This document shows positions 7,316 to 16,695 of a stretch of 64,000 nucleotides of DNA, piece by piece. The stretch's first letter is position 1. Each line of letters opens with the position of its first letter. The notes under the pieces were generated by a model. That model did no database searches. It had not been told where the DNA came from and saw only the letters and a list, made by a program, of their open reading frames with translations. This stretch comes from Bifidobacterium santillanense. Lineage in GTDB: Bacteria > Actinomycetota > Actinomycetes > Actinomycetales > Bifidobacteriaceae. The position numbers and the translations under genes are program-made. The stretch lies in contig NZ_JAFEJS010000001.1 of NCBI RefSeq assembly GCF_018555385.1, positions 372,001-436,000 on the forward strand, written 5' to 3'.

Positions 7316-8650
7316 ATGACAGCGATTCTCTATAAGGACCTCATGCAGTTGAGGCACAACACCGCGATGCTGGTCGTCGCCGTTGTCGGCGTCATCATGT
7401 CGACACTGCTCGTCGCGCTCATCCCGGTCACGGGCATGGGTGCGACGACGGCGAACGTCGTATACCGGTTCGCCGTGATCGCGCTCGCCATGTGCCTGGC
7501 GCCCACGATGTCGTTGGACGCAATCCGCGACGACCTCACCAACGGCGTCATCCCATCGGTCAGGGCGTGCGGACGCCCCTTAAGCCGGTATCTCGCCGCG
7601 CAGCTCGTCTACGCACTCGTCCCGATCACCATGCTGTCGCTGGCACTGACGGCGGTCTCGTACCTGTCCGCCTCCGCCCTGCGTCCCTTCATCACGAGCT
7701 CCCAAGGCTTGGCGACGGCGTTCATCCCGACGACCGCCGCGCTGGTGATGACCCTGTGGTCGACACTCATCAAAGGAAAGGCAATGACCATGACCGCAAC
7801 CACGCTTGACCCCGTTCCCACTCCGGTCTCCACCGCATCCGACGCCGTCTCCGCGGCGCACATCCCCTCCGCCCCGACCGCCGTCCGCGTCACGGATATG
7901 ACGTTCGGTTATCGCCGCAACAAGCCCGTGCTCGAGCACATCGACCTCAACGTGCCGACAGGACAGTCGCTCGGCATCCTCGGCTACAACGGCGTGGGCA
8001 AGACCACCCTGTTCGGTGTCATCACGGGACTGTTGCGACCGCGGCACGGCTCGGCCGCGATCAACGCCGACGTGTTCCATTCGATGCGCGAGGTGTTCCA
8101 GCTCACCGATTCGGGCAACCTCTCCGCGAACATGACCGTGCGCGAGAACCTGAGGTTCCGCGCGATGCTGTACGCCACGCGCGATGACCCGCATCCGATC
8201 GATTTGAAGCACCTGGGCGACCTGCCGATGGTCAGGGCGTTCGAACTTCAGGACCATCTCGACAAGAAGGTCGGGGATCTCTCGTCCGGGCTTCGCAAGC
8301 GCGCCGGCATCGTGGCGGGCATGCTCTTCGACCCCAAGCTCATCCTGCTCGACGAGCCGACCAACGCGGTCGACCCGATCACCCGCCAGCTGCTCATCGA
8401 CCTGATGAGGCAGCTCAAGGCGGACGGCCGCACGATCCTGACCATCACGCACGATCTCGACTACTGCTGGCAGGTCGTCGACCGCGTCGTCATCCTCGAC
8501 GACAGGCACTTGGTCAAGGACGTCATGCTCGCCGATTTCCCCGACATTGACGCCTTCAAGCGGGCCGCCACGCTCGGCCGCGAGCGCGGCCACGTCGATT
8601 TCGGTCTCGGCGTCACCGCCGTCAAGGGGACGGAACCCGCCACCGTCTGA
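7316..8650 (+). CDS. ABC exporter: truncated permease fused in frame to ATPase
   Basis: One frame of 444 residues. Residues 1 to about 156 resemble the first part of an ABC-2-type permease (MTAILYKDLMQLRHN start, several hydrophobic helices) but stop before the last membrane pair. Residues from about 157 form a complete ABC ATPase: Walker A GYNGVGKTT, signature LSSGLRKR (variant of LSGGQ), Walker B LILLDEP, and H-loop TITHD. An internal ATG at 7784 with AAAGGAAAGG in front could start a free-standing 288-residue ATPase. So this is either a true fusion or a permease gene whose 3' end was deleted, fusing it to the ATPase gene. A second, full-length permease follows 26 bases downstream. Confidence 0.75.
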   Translation: MTAILYKDLMQLRHNTAMLVVAVVGVIMSTLLVALIPVTGMGATTANVVYRFAVIALAMCLAPTMSLDAIRDDLTNGVIPSVRACGRPLSRYLAAQLVYALVPITMLSLALTAVSYLSASALRPFITSSQGLATAFIPTTAALVMTLWSTLIKGKAMTMTATTLDPVPTPVSTASDAVSAAHIPSAPTAVRVTDMTFGYRRNKPVLEHIDLNVPTGQSLGILGYNGVGKTTLFGVITGLLRPRHGSAAINADVFHSMREVFQLTDSGNLSANMTVRENLRFRAMLYATRDDPHPIDLKHLGDLPMVRAFELQDHLDKKVGDLSSGLRKRAGIVAGMLFDPKLILLDEPTNAVDPITRQLLIDLMRQLKADGRTILTITHDLDYCWQVVDRVVILDDRHLVKDVMLADFPDIDAFKRAATLGRERGHVDFGLGVTAVKGTEPATV

Positions 8651-8676
8651 ACTTCATACCGGTAAGGAGCATCATC

Positions 8677-9381
8677 ATGAAGGCATTGCTGTATCGTGAT
8701 TGGCTGTTGTGGCGCAGGAGCCGTCTGTGCGTGGCCGCGGTCGTCGTGGCCTGTCTGTTCATCCCGGTCGTACTGGCGGTGCTCGCGGGCTCGGATCCGC
8801 GGGGTGCCGATTCGTTCGAGGCGCTGCCGGTGCTGGAGTCGCTCGGCCCCTGGTACGGCTATGTCGCCGCATTGCTGTCGGCGTACACGTTGTTCTCCAA
8901 CGCCACCACGATGGATATGGGCGCCACGTTGCTCGCGGACGGCACGTTGGAGAACTACCGCGGGTCGGGACGGTCCATGCTTGGCTACTGTCTGGGCAAG
9001 AGTCTGCTGCCGATGCTGCTCGCGGAGGTCATGACGGGTTCGCTGTTCGCGTATCTCCTCTGGGCGGGGTTGGCGCATGCCGGTTCCGGCCCTGTCCTTT
9101 TCGTGGTGTTAGGGGCCATCGGCGCGATCGCCGGCCCCGCGGTGCTCGCGTTCGCCACCGTGCAGATGCTGCTCGCCACGCATGCGGCCACGGCCGGTTC
9201 GTTCTCGATGGTGACGTTCGTCGCGGCGATTCCGATGACCGTGTTCATCGTGCTTGGTTTGAGGCTTTCCTCCCTCTGGCAGCTGGTCACGTTGATTGCA
9301 TTCGGCATGATCGCGTTGCTGTATACCGCGGCTTCCGTGCGTCGTCGCTATCCGAACACACTGCGTGCGGTCGACGGATGA
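8677..9381 (+). CDS. ABC-2-type exporter permease
   Basis: A 234-residue membrane protein beginning MKALLYRDWLLWRR, the same opening pattern as the permease half of the preceding gene. It has six hydrophobic segments (for example LCVAAVVVACLFIPVVLAVL, GYVAALLSAYTLFS, VLAFATVQMLLATHAAT, LVTLIAFGMIALLYTAA). AAGGAG precedes the ATG. It probably pairs with the upstream ATPase to export a peptide, antibiotic or lipid; the substrate cannot be told. Being complete, it shows what the truncated upstream permease has lost: roughly the last 70 residues. Confidence 0.8.
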   Translation: MKALLYRDWLLWRRSRLCVAAVVVACLFIPVVLAVLAGSDPRGADSFEALPVLESLGPWYGYVAALLSAYTLFSNATTMDMGATLLADGTLENYRGSGRSMLGYCLGKSLLPMLLAEVMTGSLFAYLLWAGLAHAGSGPVLFVVLGAIGAIAGPAVLAFATVQMLLATHAATAGSFSMVTFVAAIPMTVFIVLGLRLSSLWQLVTLIAFGMIALLYTAASVRRRYPNTLRAVDG

Positions 9382-9393
9382 GCTACCCGACGG

Positions 9394-9560
9394 CCGAGCC
9401 TACAGGATCGGACGTTTTCGGAACGGAAACGGGGCCGCAAACATCCGAATCTGTAGAATCGGACGTTTGCGCGGCCACGGCCCCGCCCTACACGTCCGAT
9501 TCTGCAGTATCCGTCGTTCCTCCGGACTGCGGATGTCCGAGCCTGTAGGATCCGTGCGAT
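9394..9560. repeat. Cluster of four 18-bp dyad repeats (REP-like)
   Basis: Four copies of an imperfect palindrome, consensus CCGANYCTRYAGNATCSG, begin at 9394, 9445, 9496 and 9537. Start-to-start distances are 51, 51 and 41 bp. The second copy sits at the centre of a longer inverted repeat (GGCCGCAAAC... with ...GTTTGCGCGGCC, about 9434-9475). The cluster fills the 225-base gap between the exporter permease and the next gene. It resembles REP/BIME elements or a multi-site operator. It is not CRISPR: copies are few, degenerate and palindromic throughout. Confidence 0.7.
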
Positions 9561-9606
9561 AATCCATGAGGAAACCCTCGTAGCATCCACACGGAAGGGG
9601 CCGGCC

Positions 9607-10035
9607 ATGACACCGATCGAATTGGAGACGCGGCGGCGCGTCACGGGATTGACGTCGAGCGAGTTCGCGAGGCTGTTCGTGACCATCGAGCGGAAGATCG
9701 ACGGCGAGTCGGCGCAGTGGGACGCCTCCGACGTCGAATCGTGGGAGATCGTGGGACCGCCGGTGACCGCCGACCAGCACATCATCGACACGTTGGCGGC
9801 GGCGAACGAGTTCGTCGCGACGCTTGCGCAACGGCTCCACCGCATGATCACGCCGGCCGATGAGGACACGGTCGTCACCGCGTTCGCCGACGATATCACG
9901 TTCTGGGCCGACCAACCCGATCTGGGCGGCATCCCGCATGCGTTGTGGAACATCGCCGCGTTGCAGGCCGTCGAATGGGTGCGTCAGGAGACGGGCGTGG
10001 TCTGCACGATCGACACGCGCCCGTCGATCGTCTGA
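9607..10035 (+). CDS. Hypothetical protein with N-terminal XRE-like region
   Basis: A 142-residue protein with a good GGAAGGGG ribosome-binding site. Residues about 4-50 (ELETRRRVTGLTSSEFARLF...DVESWEIVGPPV) follow the spacing of a phage-type HTH in which ...LT..EFA.L....... W E.G.P is conserved, as in DUF1870-like proteins. The recognition helix itself is not clear. The rest is helical with no recognised motif. It lies directly behind the dyad-repeat cluster, whose repeats it could bind; that is speculation from position. Confidence 0.6.
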   Translation: MTPIELETRRRVTGLTSSEFARLFVTIERKIDGESAQWDASDVESWEIVGPPVTADQHIIDTLAAANEFVATLAQRLHRMITPADEDTVVTAFADDITFWADQPDLGGIPHALWNIAALQAVEWVRQETGVVCTIDTRPSIV

Positions 10036-10097
10036 CGCGAGAGCGACGTCGCGTACGGCCTGGAAACGCACGTATGTGACGTGAAAGGAACCACATC

Positions 10098-10316
10098 ATG
10101 ACGAAGACGCATGGCCAGTCGTCCACGTCCGACACGACGCCGACCTCGACCGGTGCCCCATCGAAGTCCCGTGGCTGGCCTCAGCCGAAGCGCAACGGCG
10201 GTCTGCCGGCGAACGATCCGAAACGAGAGTTCGCGAATGCCGTCCGGTCCAATGCCGTCAGGCGCGCGATGCCGTTCAAGGCCACCGGCCACAAGGGCGG
10301 CATCAGTTTCCGGTAG
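10098..10316 (+). CDS. Small basic hypothetical protein
   Basis: 72 residues. The N-terminal half is Ser/Thr/Pro-rich and the C-terminal half basic (KREFANAVRSNAVRRAMPFKATGHKGG). GTGAAAGGA precedes the ATG at good spacing, and codon use matches neighbouring genes, which supports a real gene. It lies 62 bases after the preceding hypothetical gene and may share its transcript. I do not recognise a family. The 99-base gap after it holds nothing evident. Confidence 0.55.
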   Translation: MTKTHGQSSTSDTTPTSTGAPSKSRGWPQPKRNGGLPANDPKREFANAVRSNAVRRAMPFKATGHKGGISFR

Positions 10317-10415
10317 GCATAAGTCCCCCATCCAACTCGCCCACGCCACACATCCGCGAATGCCCGTGTTATGCCCCACGGCTTCTCGGCGCCATGACAC
10401 GGGTACACGCCACCT

Positions 10416-13400
10416 TCAGTAGAGTCGCATGCCTTGGGGAACGGGGGTGAAGCCCGACTGGTGGAGAACGCGCGCATAGGGGCTGCGCCCGTTCAGGGGC
10501 TCGCCGTTGATGTCGGCAAAAGTGGTTGTGCCGGGCCCTCCGCGACGCATCACATAGGCCAGTTCGGCGAACGCGGGACGCAGGCGGGAAACGTCACCAT
10601 CCCGCATCACTCCAGCCGATGCCGGCGATGCCGATGGATCCGGCGAGGATGCCGGAGACAAAACGGGCTTACCATCCCCGGCATCCGTCCTGCGTGTTGC
10701 GGACCGTTTACGATCGAACACCGTTAGACGTTTGGATTTCGGAGCGGCGTAGATGCGGGGTTCGCCGTCCACGAAGACCACGATGCCGCCTTCACGTCGT
10801 ACGGGCTTGGCGGCGCCCTTTATCACGGCCGGCCATGCGATCGCGGAACCGTACAGGTTCGCGGGATCGAGCACACTGATAGCCACCGGCGAGCGCATGT
10901 GGCCACCATCCGTCGCGGACGATGCCGGGAATGGTTCCGGGACGGTGGATTCCTTCGGACGGGCTCCCCCTCCGGTCATGTCCGAATCGGCGTCCGGTAT
11001 CTTCGTCCCACCCGCGTCGCCCTCGCCGCGGGCCGAACCGTCCCGTACCGGTTCCATGCGGCGTAGCGCGTCGACGGTGTCCTTCTCGGCGAACTGGGCG
11101 GCGCCGAAGCCTTGCACGAACATGCCACGGACGAGGCGTCCGTGTTCCTCCATGCGTTTGAGCAGCGGGTACAGTGCGGAGAAGCCTCCGGGGATGTTCT
11201 CCCTGTCGACGAGCGGTTGGGCGATGACGCCGTACCGGTCGAGCAGGATCTCCACCCGTTCGAGGGCCCGTTGCTCTGGGGTGACGGCATCGACGGGCGT
11301 GCCCGTGTCGAACGTGTCCGATGACATCGGGACGGTACCGGCGGCGGCATCGGGGCCGTTGCGCCGTATCGACGACGTGATATCGGACTCCTTCGGACCG
11401 TCGAGATCCACATCGCCGACCAGCGACCACAGGCCGCCCAAGGTCATCGGGGTACGGACGATCGGCATGCGGACGCGGCGGCGTGACGCCCGGGCGGGGA
11501 CGCGGACCGCGCGTTTGCCGGAGCCGGCGCACAGCGCGCGCACGGGCGTGAACGAGCTGTTGGTGACCTCGCCCCGCCATACCAGCGACCACAGGGCCTC
11601 CTCGAACTGGCTGTCGGACCATGGCGGTGTTCGATCGTCCGGCATGGACGGCATCGTGATGATCTCTCCGGTTTCCGGGTCGACGGTCTCGATGGGTCCG
11701 TTGGTCCCGATTGCGTCGCCCTGCCGGCCGGCGTTCGCGGACTGCCACCGTTCGCGGGTCATCGCGGCGAGCTGCGTTGCGTGGTAGGCGCCTCCCGTGG
11801 CGAGCACGGCGAGTATGGATTCGGGAATGGTCGTCCGGGATGACATGTTCCCATCGTTCGTGTCGTCTCCCACGACGGCTTCATTGACAACAGTCCGATG
11901 TCCGGGTTCCGTCACCGCCCTCTGCAGCAGCATCGAGTCGGCGGGATGGAAGGCGACGAGTCCAGGCTCGTTCGCCCTGGTGTCGCCGGTCTTGGAACCG
12001 ACCCATACGATCTCGCCGCCGGCGAGCAGTTCGTCGAGCAGCGCGAGCGAGTATCCGGCGACGCGCGCGGGGAACACCGATGATTCCCATACGCCCGCGG
12101 GCAGTGCGACGCCTTCGAGCTGTTCGATGACGCGCATCAGCCCGTCCGCGCCCTCGTACCGTTCACCGCCGACCGGGCCGACTCCCTGCCGGTCGAGCAG
12201 AAACGACTGGTATACGGCCGGGGCGACAGGTTTGACCGCTTCGCGCGCCTTGGCGAGGGACCGTGCGCGGATGCGGCGGAACACGTCCTTGTGGAGCCAT
12301 TGCGTCGTATCCGAGACGCCGGACGAACCGTCGACCGCATCGTCACTCCTGTCGACGAAATGGCCGGAGAGCAGTTCGCCGTGTTGCGCGAGTTCGTCAA
12401 GTGCGTGTACGACGTCGGCAGCGTCGAGTTTCAGATCGGCGATCATCCGGCTTGCGGTGAACGGTCCGTGGGTCTTCGCGTAGCGGGTCACGCGTCCGGT
12501 CACGTCGTCTGGCGCGAGTTCGTTCCAGAACGTGCGTCCGGCGAGCTCCCCCTCGACCTGCGCGATGACGGCCGGGTCGAGCACGGTGGCCATGTCGGTC
12601 GTGCCAAGCAGTTTCTCCAGCACCTCGGGGTCCATCGACAGCAGGCGCACGCCGCGTTCGGCCTGCGGCACGTCGTACTGGTACATGACCGAGCCGACGA
12701 AGCCGAACAGCAGGTTCTCGGCGAACGGCGACGGGGTGTCCGTCGCCGTCTCCCTGAGCGTGATGGTCCCGACGTTGAGCCCGTTCATGAGCTTGCGCAG
12801 CGCATTGAGGTCGTAGACGTCCTGGAGGCATTCGCGGGCGGTTTCGAGCAGCAGCGGGAAATTGCGCCGCGTGCGGGCGGCGTTGAGCAGTTGGGCGGCG
12901 CGCAGACGCTGCTGCCACAGGGGCACGCGTCTGCCCGGTTCGGTGCGCGGCAGGAACAGGGAGCGCGCGGCGCATTCGCGGAATCGGGCGGCGTACAGGA
13001 CGCTCTCCCCCACCCGGGTCTCGACGATGCGCGTGAGCTCGTCCGGGTCGAACAGGAGCAGGTCGCGGATGGGGATCTCGCCGATGCCGTCGGGGATGCG
13101 GATGACGATGCCGTCGTCGGCCGCGTATGCCTGTCCATCGAAGCCGTAGCGCTGCCGGAGACGGGTGGCGACGGCCATCGACCATGGTTCGTGGACGCGA
13201 CGTCCGTACGGCGAGTGGATGATGACGCGCCAGTCGCCCTCCTCGTCGGGGCAGCGTTCGACGACGATGGTCGCATCGGAGGGGACGACGCCGGTGGCCG
13301 CCCGCTGTTCGGCGAGGAGCCGGGCGAGGTTGGCGACGGCGTTGCCGTCGAGGCCGTCGGCGTGGAGACGTCGGAGGATGGGCGGAGTGAAGGTGGGGGT

Positions 13401-15833
13401 GGTGTCCGCGGGGCGCGCGGGACGGCTCCTCTCAGTCTGCATTGCGGACGTTTCCCCTCCCAGAGGGGAAACGGAATGGGACGGAACGCCGGCGTCGTTC
13501 CCTGGAAGCCTGAGGCCCGCGGCGACCTCGCGTAGGAATCGGCCCTTGGCGCGGCCGAAGCCGGCGTCGCGGCCGGATTCCTCGCCGTGCCAGAACGGCA
13601 GGCGCGCGGTGCGGCCGGGGGCGGGCGTGACGACGACGCGGTCGCGGGTGATCTCCTGGATCTGCCAGGTGGATGTGCCGAGGGTGATGACGTCGCCGAC
13701 GCGTGACTCGTAGACCATCTCCTCGTCGAGTTCGCCGACGCGGCGTTGCCCCCTGCCGACGTCGGCCTCGGGCAGGACGACCGTGTAGAGGCCGCGGTCG
13801 GGGATGGTGCCGCCGGAGGTGACGGCGAGCCGCTGCGCGCCGGGGCGGGCGGAGATGAGGTCGGACTCGCGGTTCCACATGAGGGGCGGGCGAAACGCGG
13901 AGAAGTCCTCGGTGGCGTACGCGCCGGTCATCATGCCCATGACGCCATCGAACATGCCCCGGTCGAGGCCGGAGAAGGGCGCCGCGCGGCGCACGGTCGC
14001 GTACCAGTCGTCCGGTCTGAGGTCGTCCATCGAGGCAGCGGCCACGGTCTGCTGGGCGAGGACGTCGAGCGGGTTGCGCGGCACGGCCAACGGTTCGATG
14101 TCGCCCGCGCGCATGCGTTCGATGGAGGCGGCGACGCCGACGATCTGCTCGCGCGTCAACGGGTAGAACAGGGCGTGCGAGACGCCGCCGACGCGATGGT
14201 CGGCGCGACCCACGCGCTGTAGACCGGAGGCGACGGACAGGGGCGGCGAGATCTGGATGACGAGGTCGACGGACCCCATGTCGATGCCGAGTTCGAGGCT
14301 GCTGGTCGCGACCACGCACCGGAGTTCGCCCCGCTTCAGCCGCTCCTCGATCTGCTTGCGACGGTCCTTGGAGACGGAGCCGTGGTGGGCCATCGCGATG
14401 ACGTCGTCCGCGCCGTGCGAGCCGACGAGCATCGTGGTGGAGCCGACGACCGCGTCGTAGTGCCGCGCGAAACCCTCGCGCCCCTCCGGAGAGCCTTTGT
14501 CGGCGGACATGCCGGACGACCCGGGAATGTCGAAGCACGCGGACGAGCCGGAACCATCGGACGAACCTGGACCGCCGCTCCCCCGCCGTTCGGCGTACAG
14601 GTCGTTCAGCCGGGCGGTGAGCTTCTCGGCCAGTCCGCGCGAGTTGACGAACACGAGCGTGGTGCGGTGCGCGAGGATCTCGTCGAGCACGCTCGCCTCG
14701 ATCACCGGCCATATCGACCCTGACGTGCGGTCGCCGGCGGCACTGGTGATCGCGGACGAATCGGCGTTCCATCGGCCCGCTCCCGCTCCGCCGGAGTCAT
14801 CGGAGCCTCCGGATCCGCCGTCGACGAGCCCCCTGCGCTCGGCGAGACGCCGCATGGCCGGAGTCACACCGGAGATATGGGGCGTCGTCAGGCGTTCGGC
14901 GTCCACACCACCGGCGCGATGCGTGACGTTCGCGGATTGCAGGTCGCGCATGTCGCTCAGGGGCTCGACGACCTTCAGGTCCATGTCGGGTCGTTCGCCG
15001 GGATCGACGATGGTGACGGGCCGAGACCCGCCGAGGAATCGCGCGGCCTCGGCCGGCGGGCTCACGGTGGCGGACAGGCCGATGCGCTGCACCGGACCGA
15101 TGCCGGAGGATTCCGGCCTTCCCGATTCGTCATCACGCCCCGCGCCCGTACCTTCATGGCCGTTTCCCGACCCTGCCGACGGCTCCGCCCCATCATCCGG
15201 TTTCCGTTTGCCTGTGATAAGGTCGTCGAGGCGTTCGAGGCTCAGCGCGAGGTGGGCGCCGCGTTTGGTGCCGGCGAGCGCGTGGACCTCGTCGACGATG
15301 ACGGTGTCGACGGTTCTGAGGATTCGCCGCGCCTTGGAGGTGAGGATGAGGTAGAGGGATTCGGGGGTGGTGACGAGAATGTCCGGCGGATGCGTGGCGA
15401 TGGCGCGGCGTTCGCGCGGCGTGGTGTCGCCGCTGCGCGTGGCGACATGGATGGTGGGCGCGGGAAGTCCCATCGCCTCGCATTCGCGGGAGATGCCGTC
15501 CAGTGGCGCTTCGAGGTTTTTGGCGACGTCGACGGCGAGCGCCTTGAGCGGCGAGATGTAGAGGATGCGCACACCCTTGGTTTTGCCTCGACGGGGCGCC
15601 GTGGAGTCGTCCGTCATGAGCCGGTCGATGGCGGACAGGAAGGCGCACAGGGTCTTGCCGGAGCCGGTGGGGGCGATGACGAGCGTGTTCGCGCCGGAGC
15701 GGATGACGGGCCAGGCCTCGCGCTGCGCCTCGGTGGGCGCGTCGAAGGCGTGGCGGAACCATTCCCGGGTGGGTTTCGAGAACGACTCCAGACATTCGCA
15801 CATATGTTCGATTATGTGCGGCGGCGGGGACAT
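10416..15833 (-). CDS. lhr: Large ATP-dependent helicase Lhr
   Basis: A very long DEAD/DEAH superfamily 2 helicase of about 1,805 residues. Motif I is APTGSGKT (residues 54-61), motif II VDEVHALAG, motif III LSAT, and motif VI LQRVGRADHRVGG. The Lhr-core winged-helix and Lhr-specific regions and a long C-terminal domain follow, ending GMRLY. Lhr unwinds RNA-DNA and DNA duplexes in repair. Glycine/serine/aspartate-rich linkers interrupt the RecA domains (between motifs II and III and before motif IV), making it longer than the roughly 1,500 residues usual for the family. The start is uncertain: ATG 15833 or ATG 15803, neither with a clear ribosome-binding site. Confidence 0.93.
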   Translation of the reverse strand: MSPPPHIIEHMCECLESFSKPTREWFRHAFDAPTEAQREAWPVIRSGANTLVIAPTGSGKTLCAFLSAIDRLMTDDSTAPRRGKTKGVRILYISPLKALAVDVAKNLEAPLDGISRECEAMGLPAPTIHVATRSGDTTPRERRAIATHPPDILVTTPESLYLILTSKARRILRTVDTVIVDEVHALAGTKRGAHLALSLERLDDLITGKRKPDDGAEPSAGSGNGHEGTGAGRDDESGRPESSGIGPVQRIGLSATVSPPAEAARFLGGSRPVTIVDPGERPDMDLKVVEPLSDMRDLQSANVTHRAGGVDAERLTTPHISGVTPAMRRLAERRGLVDGGSGGSDDSGGAGAGRWNADSSAITSAAGDRTSGSIWPVIEASVLDEILAHRTTLVFVNSRGLAEKLTARLNDLYAERRGSGGPGSSDGSGSSACFDIPGSSGMSADKGSPEGREGFARHYDAVVGSTTMLVGSHGADDVIAMAHHGSVSKDRRKQIEERLKRGELRCVVATSSLELGIDMGSVDLVIQISPPLSVASGLQRVGRADHRVGGVSHALFYPLTREQIVGVAASIERMRAGDIEPLAVPRNPLDVLAQQTVAAASMDDLRPDDWYATVRRAAPFSGLDRGMFDGVMGMMTGAYATEDFSAFRPPLMWNRESDLISARPGAQRLAVTSGGTIPDRGLYTVVLPEADVGRGQRRVGELDEEMVYESRVGDVITLGTSTWQIQEITRDRVVVTPAPGRTARLPFWHGEESGRDAGFGRAKGRFLREVAAGLRLPGNDAGVPSHSVSPLGGETSAMQTERSRPARPADTTPTFTPPILRRLHADGLDGNAVANLARLLAEQRAATGVVPSDATIVVERCPDEEGDWRVIIHSPYGRRVHEPWSMAVATRLRQRYGFDGQAYAADDGIVIRIPDGIGEIPIRDLLLFDPDELTRIVETRVGESVLYAARFRECAARSLFLPRTEPGRRVPLWQQRLRAAQLLNAARTRRNFPLLLETARECLQDVYDLNALRKLMNGLNVGTITLRETATDTPSPFAENLLFGFVGSVMYQYDVPQAERGVRLLSMDPEVLEKLLGTTDMATVLDPAVIAQVEGELAGRTFWNELAPDDVTGRVTRYAKTHGPFTASRMIADLKLDAADVVHALDELAQHGELLSGHFVDRSDDAVDGSSGVSDTTQWLHKDVFRRIRARSLAKAREAVKPVAPAVYQSFLLDRQGVGPVGGERYEGADGLMRVIEQLEGVALPAGVWESSVFPARVAGYSLALLDELLAGGEIVWVGSKTGDTRANEPGLVAFHPADSMLLQRAVTEPGHRTVVNEAVVGDDTNDGNMSSRTTIPESILAVLATGGAYHATQLAAMTRERWQSANAGRQGDAIGTNGPIETVDPETGEIITMPSMPDDRTPPWSDSQFEEALWSLVWRGEVTNSSFTPVRALCAGSGKRAVRVPARASRRRVRMPIVRTPMTLGGLWSLVGDVDLDGPKESDITSSIRRNGPDAAAGTVPMSSDTFDTGTPVDAVTPEQRALERVEILLDRYGVIAQPLVDRENIPGGFSALYPLLKRMEEHGRLVRGMFVQGFGAAQFAEKDTVDALRRMEPVRDGSARGEGDAGGTKIPDADSDMTGGGARPKESTVPEPFPASSATDGGHMRSPVAISVLDPANLYGSAIAWPAVIKGAAKPVRREGGIVVFVDGEPRIYAAPKSKRLTVFDRKRSATRRTDAGDGKPVLSPASSPDPSASPASAGVMRDGDVSRLRPAFAELAYVMRRGGPGTTTFADINGEPLNGRSPYARVLHQSGFTPVPQGMRLY

Positions 15834-15877
15834 ACCGAACCGGGGGCTGCCCCCATGTCCAGAGTCGCGCGCACCGT

Positions 15878-16093
15878 TCACGCGTCTTGGTCGTCGACGT
15901 ATTCGAGGATATCGCCGGGCTGGCAGTCGAGGACGCGGCAGATGCGGTCGAGCGTGGTGAAGCGCACGGCCTTGGCGCGCCCGTTCTTGAGGATGGACAC
16001 GTTGGCGGGGGTGATGTCGATGCGTTCGGCGAGTTCGTTGACGCCCATCTTGCGCCTGGCGAGCATGACGTCGAGGTTGACGCGGATGGCCAT
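15878..16093 (-). CDS. XRE-family HTH regulator (YozG-like)
   Basis: A 71-residue protein that is a single Cro/C1-type HTH: LDVMLARRKMGVNELAERIDITPANVSILKNGRAKAVRFTTLDRICRVLDCQPGDILEY. This is the small class regularly encoded behind DUF2975 membrane proteins. Its ATG directly follows the TGA of the upstream membrane gene with no gap, so translation is coupled. It most likely represses its own operon through the TATCGAAA-type repeats at 16696-16752. Confidence 0.88.
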   Translation of the reverse strand: MAIRVNLDVMLARRKMGVNELAERIDITPANVSILKNGRAKAVRFTTLDRICRVLDCQPGDILEYVDDQDA

Positions 16094-16681
16094 TCAGATC
16101 ACCTCCGCGAGCTCGTCGCGTTGGGCGATGGCCGATTTGAGGAGCGACCGCATGACGAGCATGAGGAGGATGAACGCGGCGACGAGCAGCAGTCCGACGA
16201 CGCAGCCGGCCGCCACGATGGGCATGGTCATCGACGCCCGGAAGCATTGCCCGTCCGCTGGGTTGCAGTATTGGAAGTCGGCGAGTTCGCCGAACAGGAG
16301 CACGAACAGCACCAGTGCGCCTTCGGCGGCCGCGCATCCGATGATGGCGTCGACCAGGGGCACCGCACGTCCGGAGAAGACGTCCCGGCGTTTCGCCAGC
16401 GTCAGCAGTCCCCACAGCGGGATCATCGCGGCTTCGAAGCAAGCTACGCCGAGTACGCCGGCGATGGCGTAGGGCCAGCGGGCCGGGGCCGTCTCCGGGT
16501 AGAGCGTGGCGATGTCGCCGGACATGACGACGAGCCCGTACTGCATCCACACGCAGATGAGTTCGAACAGCACGATCAGCCCTTTGAGCACGCCGATCGC
16601 GAGGGGATGGTATTCGCCGCGCCGAGCGGCGTCCCCGGCGTTGGGCGCCTCGCCCGGCCGGCTGGGGTTCATGTCTGCCAT
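16094..16681 (-). CDS. DUF2975-family membrane protein
   Basis: A 195-residue protein with four hydrophobic helices (AIGVLKGLIVLFELICVWMQ; WPYAIAGVLGVACFEAAMIP; LVDAIIGCAAAEGALVLFVLL; MPIVAAGCVVGLLLVAAFILLML), the topology of DUF2975 proteins. GGAGGG seven bases upstream fixes the ATG at 16681. The downstream XRE gene completes the widespread DUF2975-XRE module, whose physiological role is not established. The last loop includes two cysteines (QYCNPADGQCF), which could form an extracytoplasmic disulphide. Confidence 0.82.
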   Translation of the reverse strand: MADMNPSRPGEAPNAGDAARRGEYHPLAIGVLKGLIVLFELICVWMQYGLVVMSGDIATLYPETAPARWPYAIAGVLGVACFEAAMIPLWGLLTLAKRRDVFSGRAVPLVDAIIGCAAAEGALVLFVLLFGELADFQYCNPADGQCFRASMTMPIVAAGCVVGLLLVAAFILLMLVMRSLLKSAIAQRDELAEVI

Positions 16682-16695
16682 GATATTGCCCTCCA

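Noticed and set aside
9394-9560. CRISPR-like array
   Set aside because: Only four degenerate palindromic copies with unequal spacing, no cas genes, and no unique spacers of constant length.
15842-15854. GGGGGCTGCCCCC hairpin between the XRE and lhr genes
   Set aside because: Effective stem is five pairs with a 3-nt loop and no T-tract; too weak to call a terminator.
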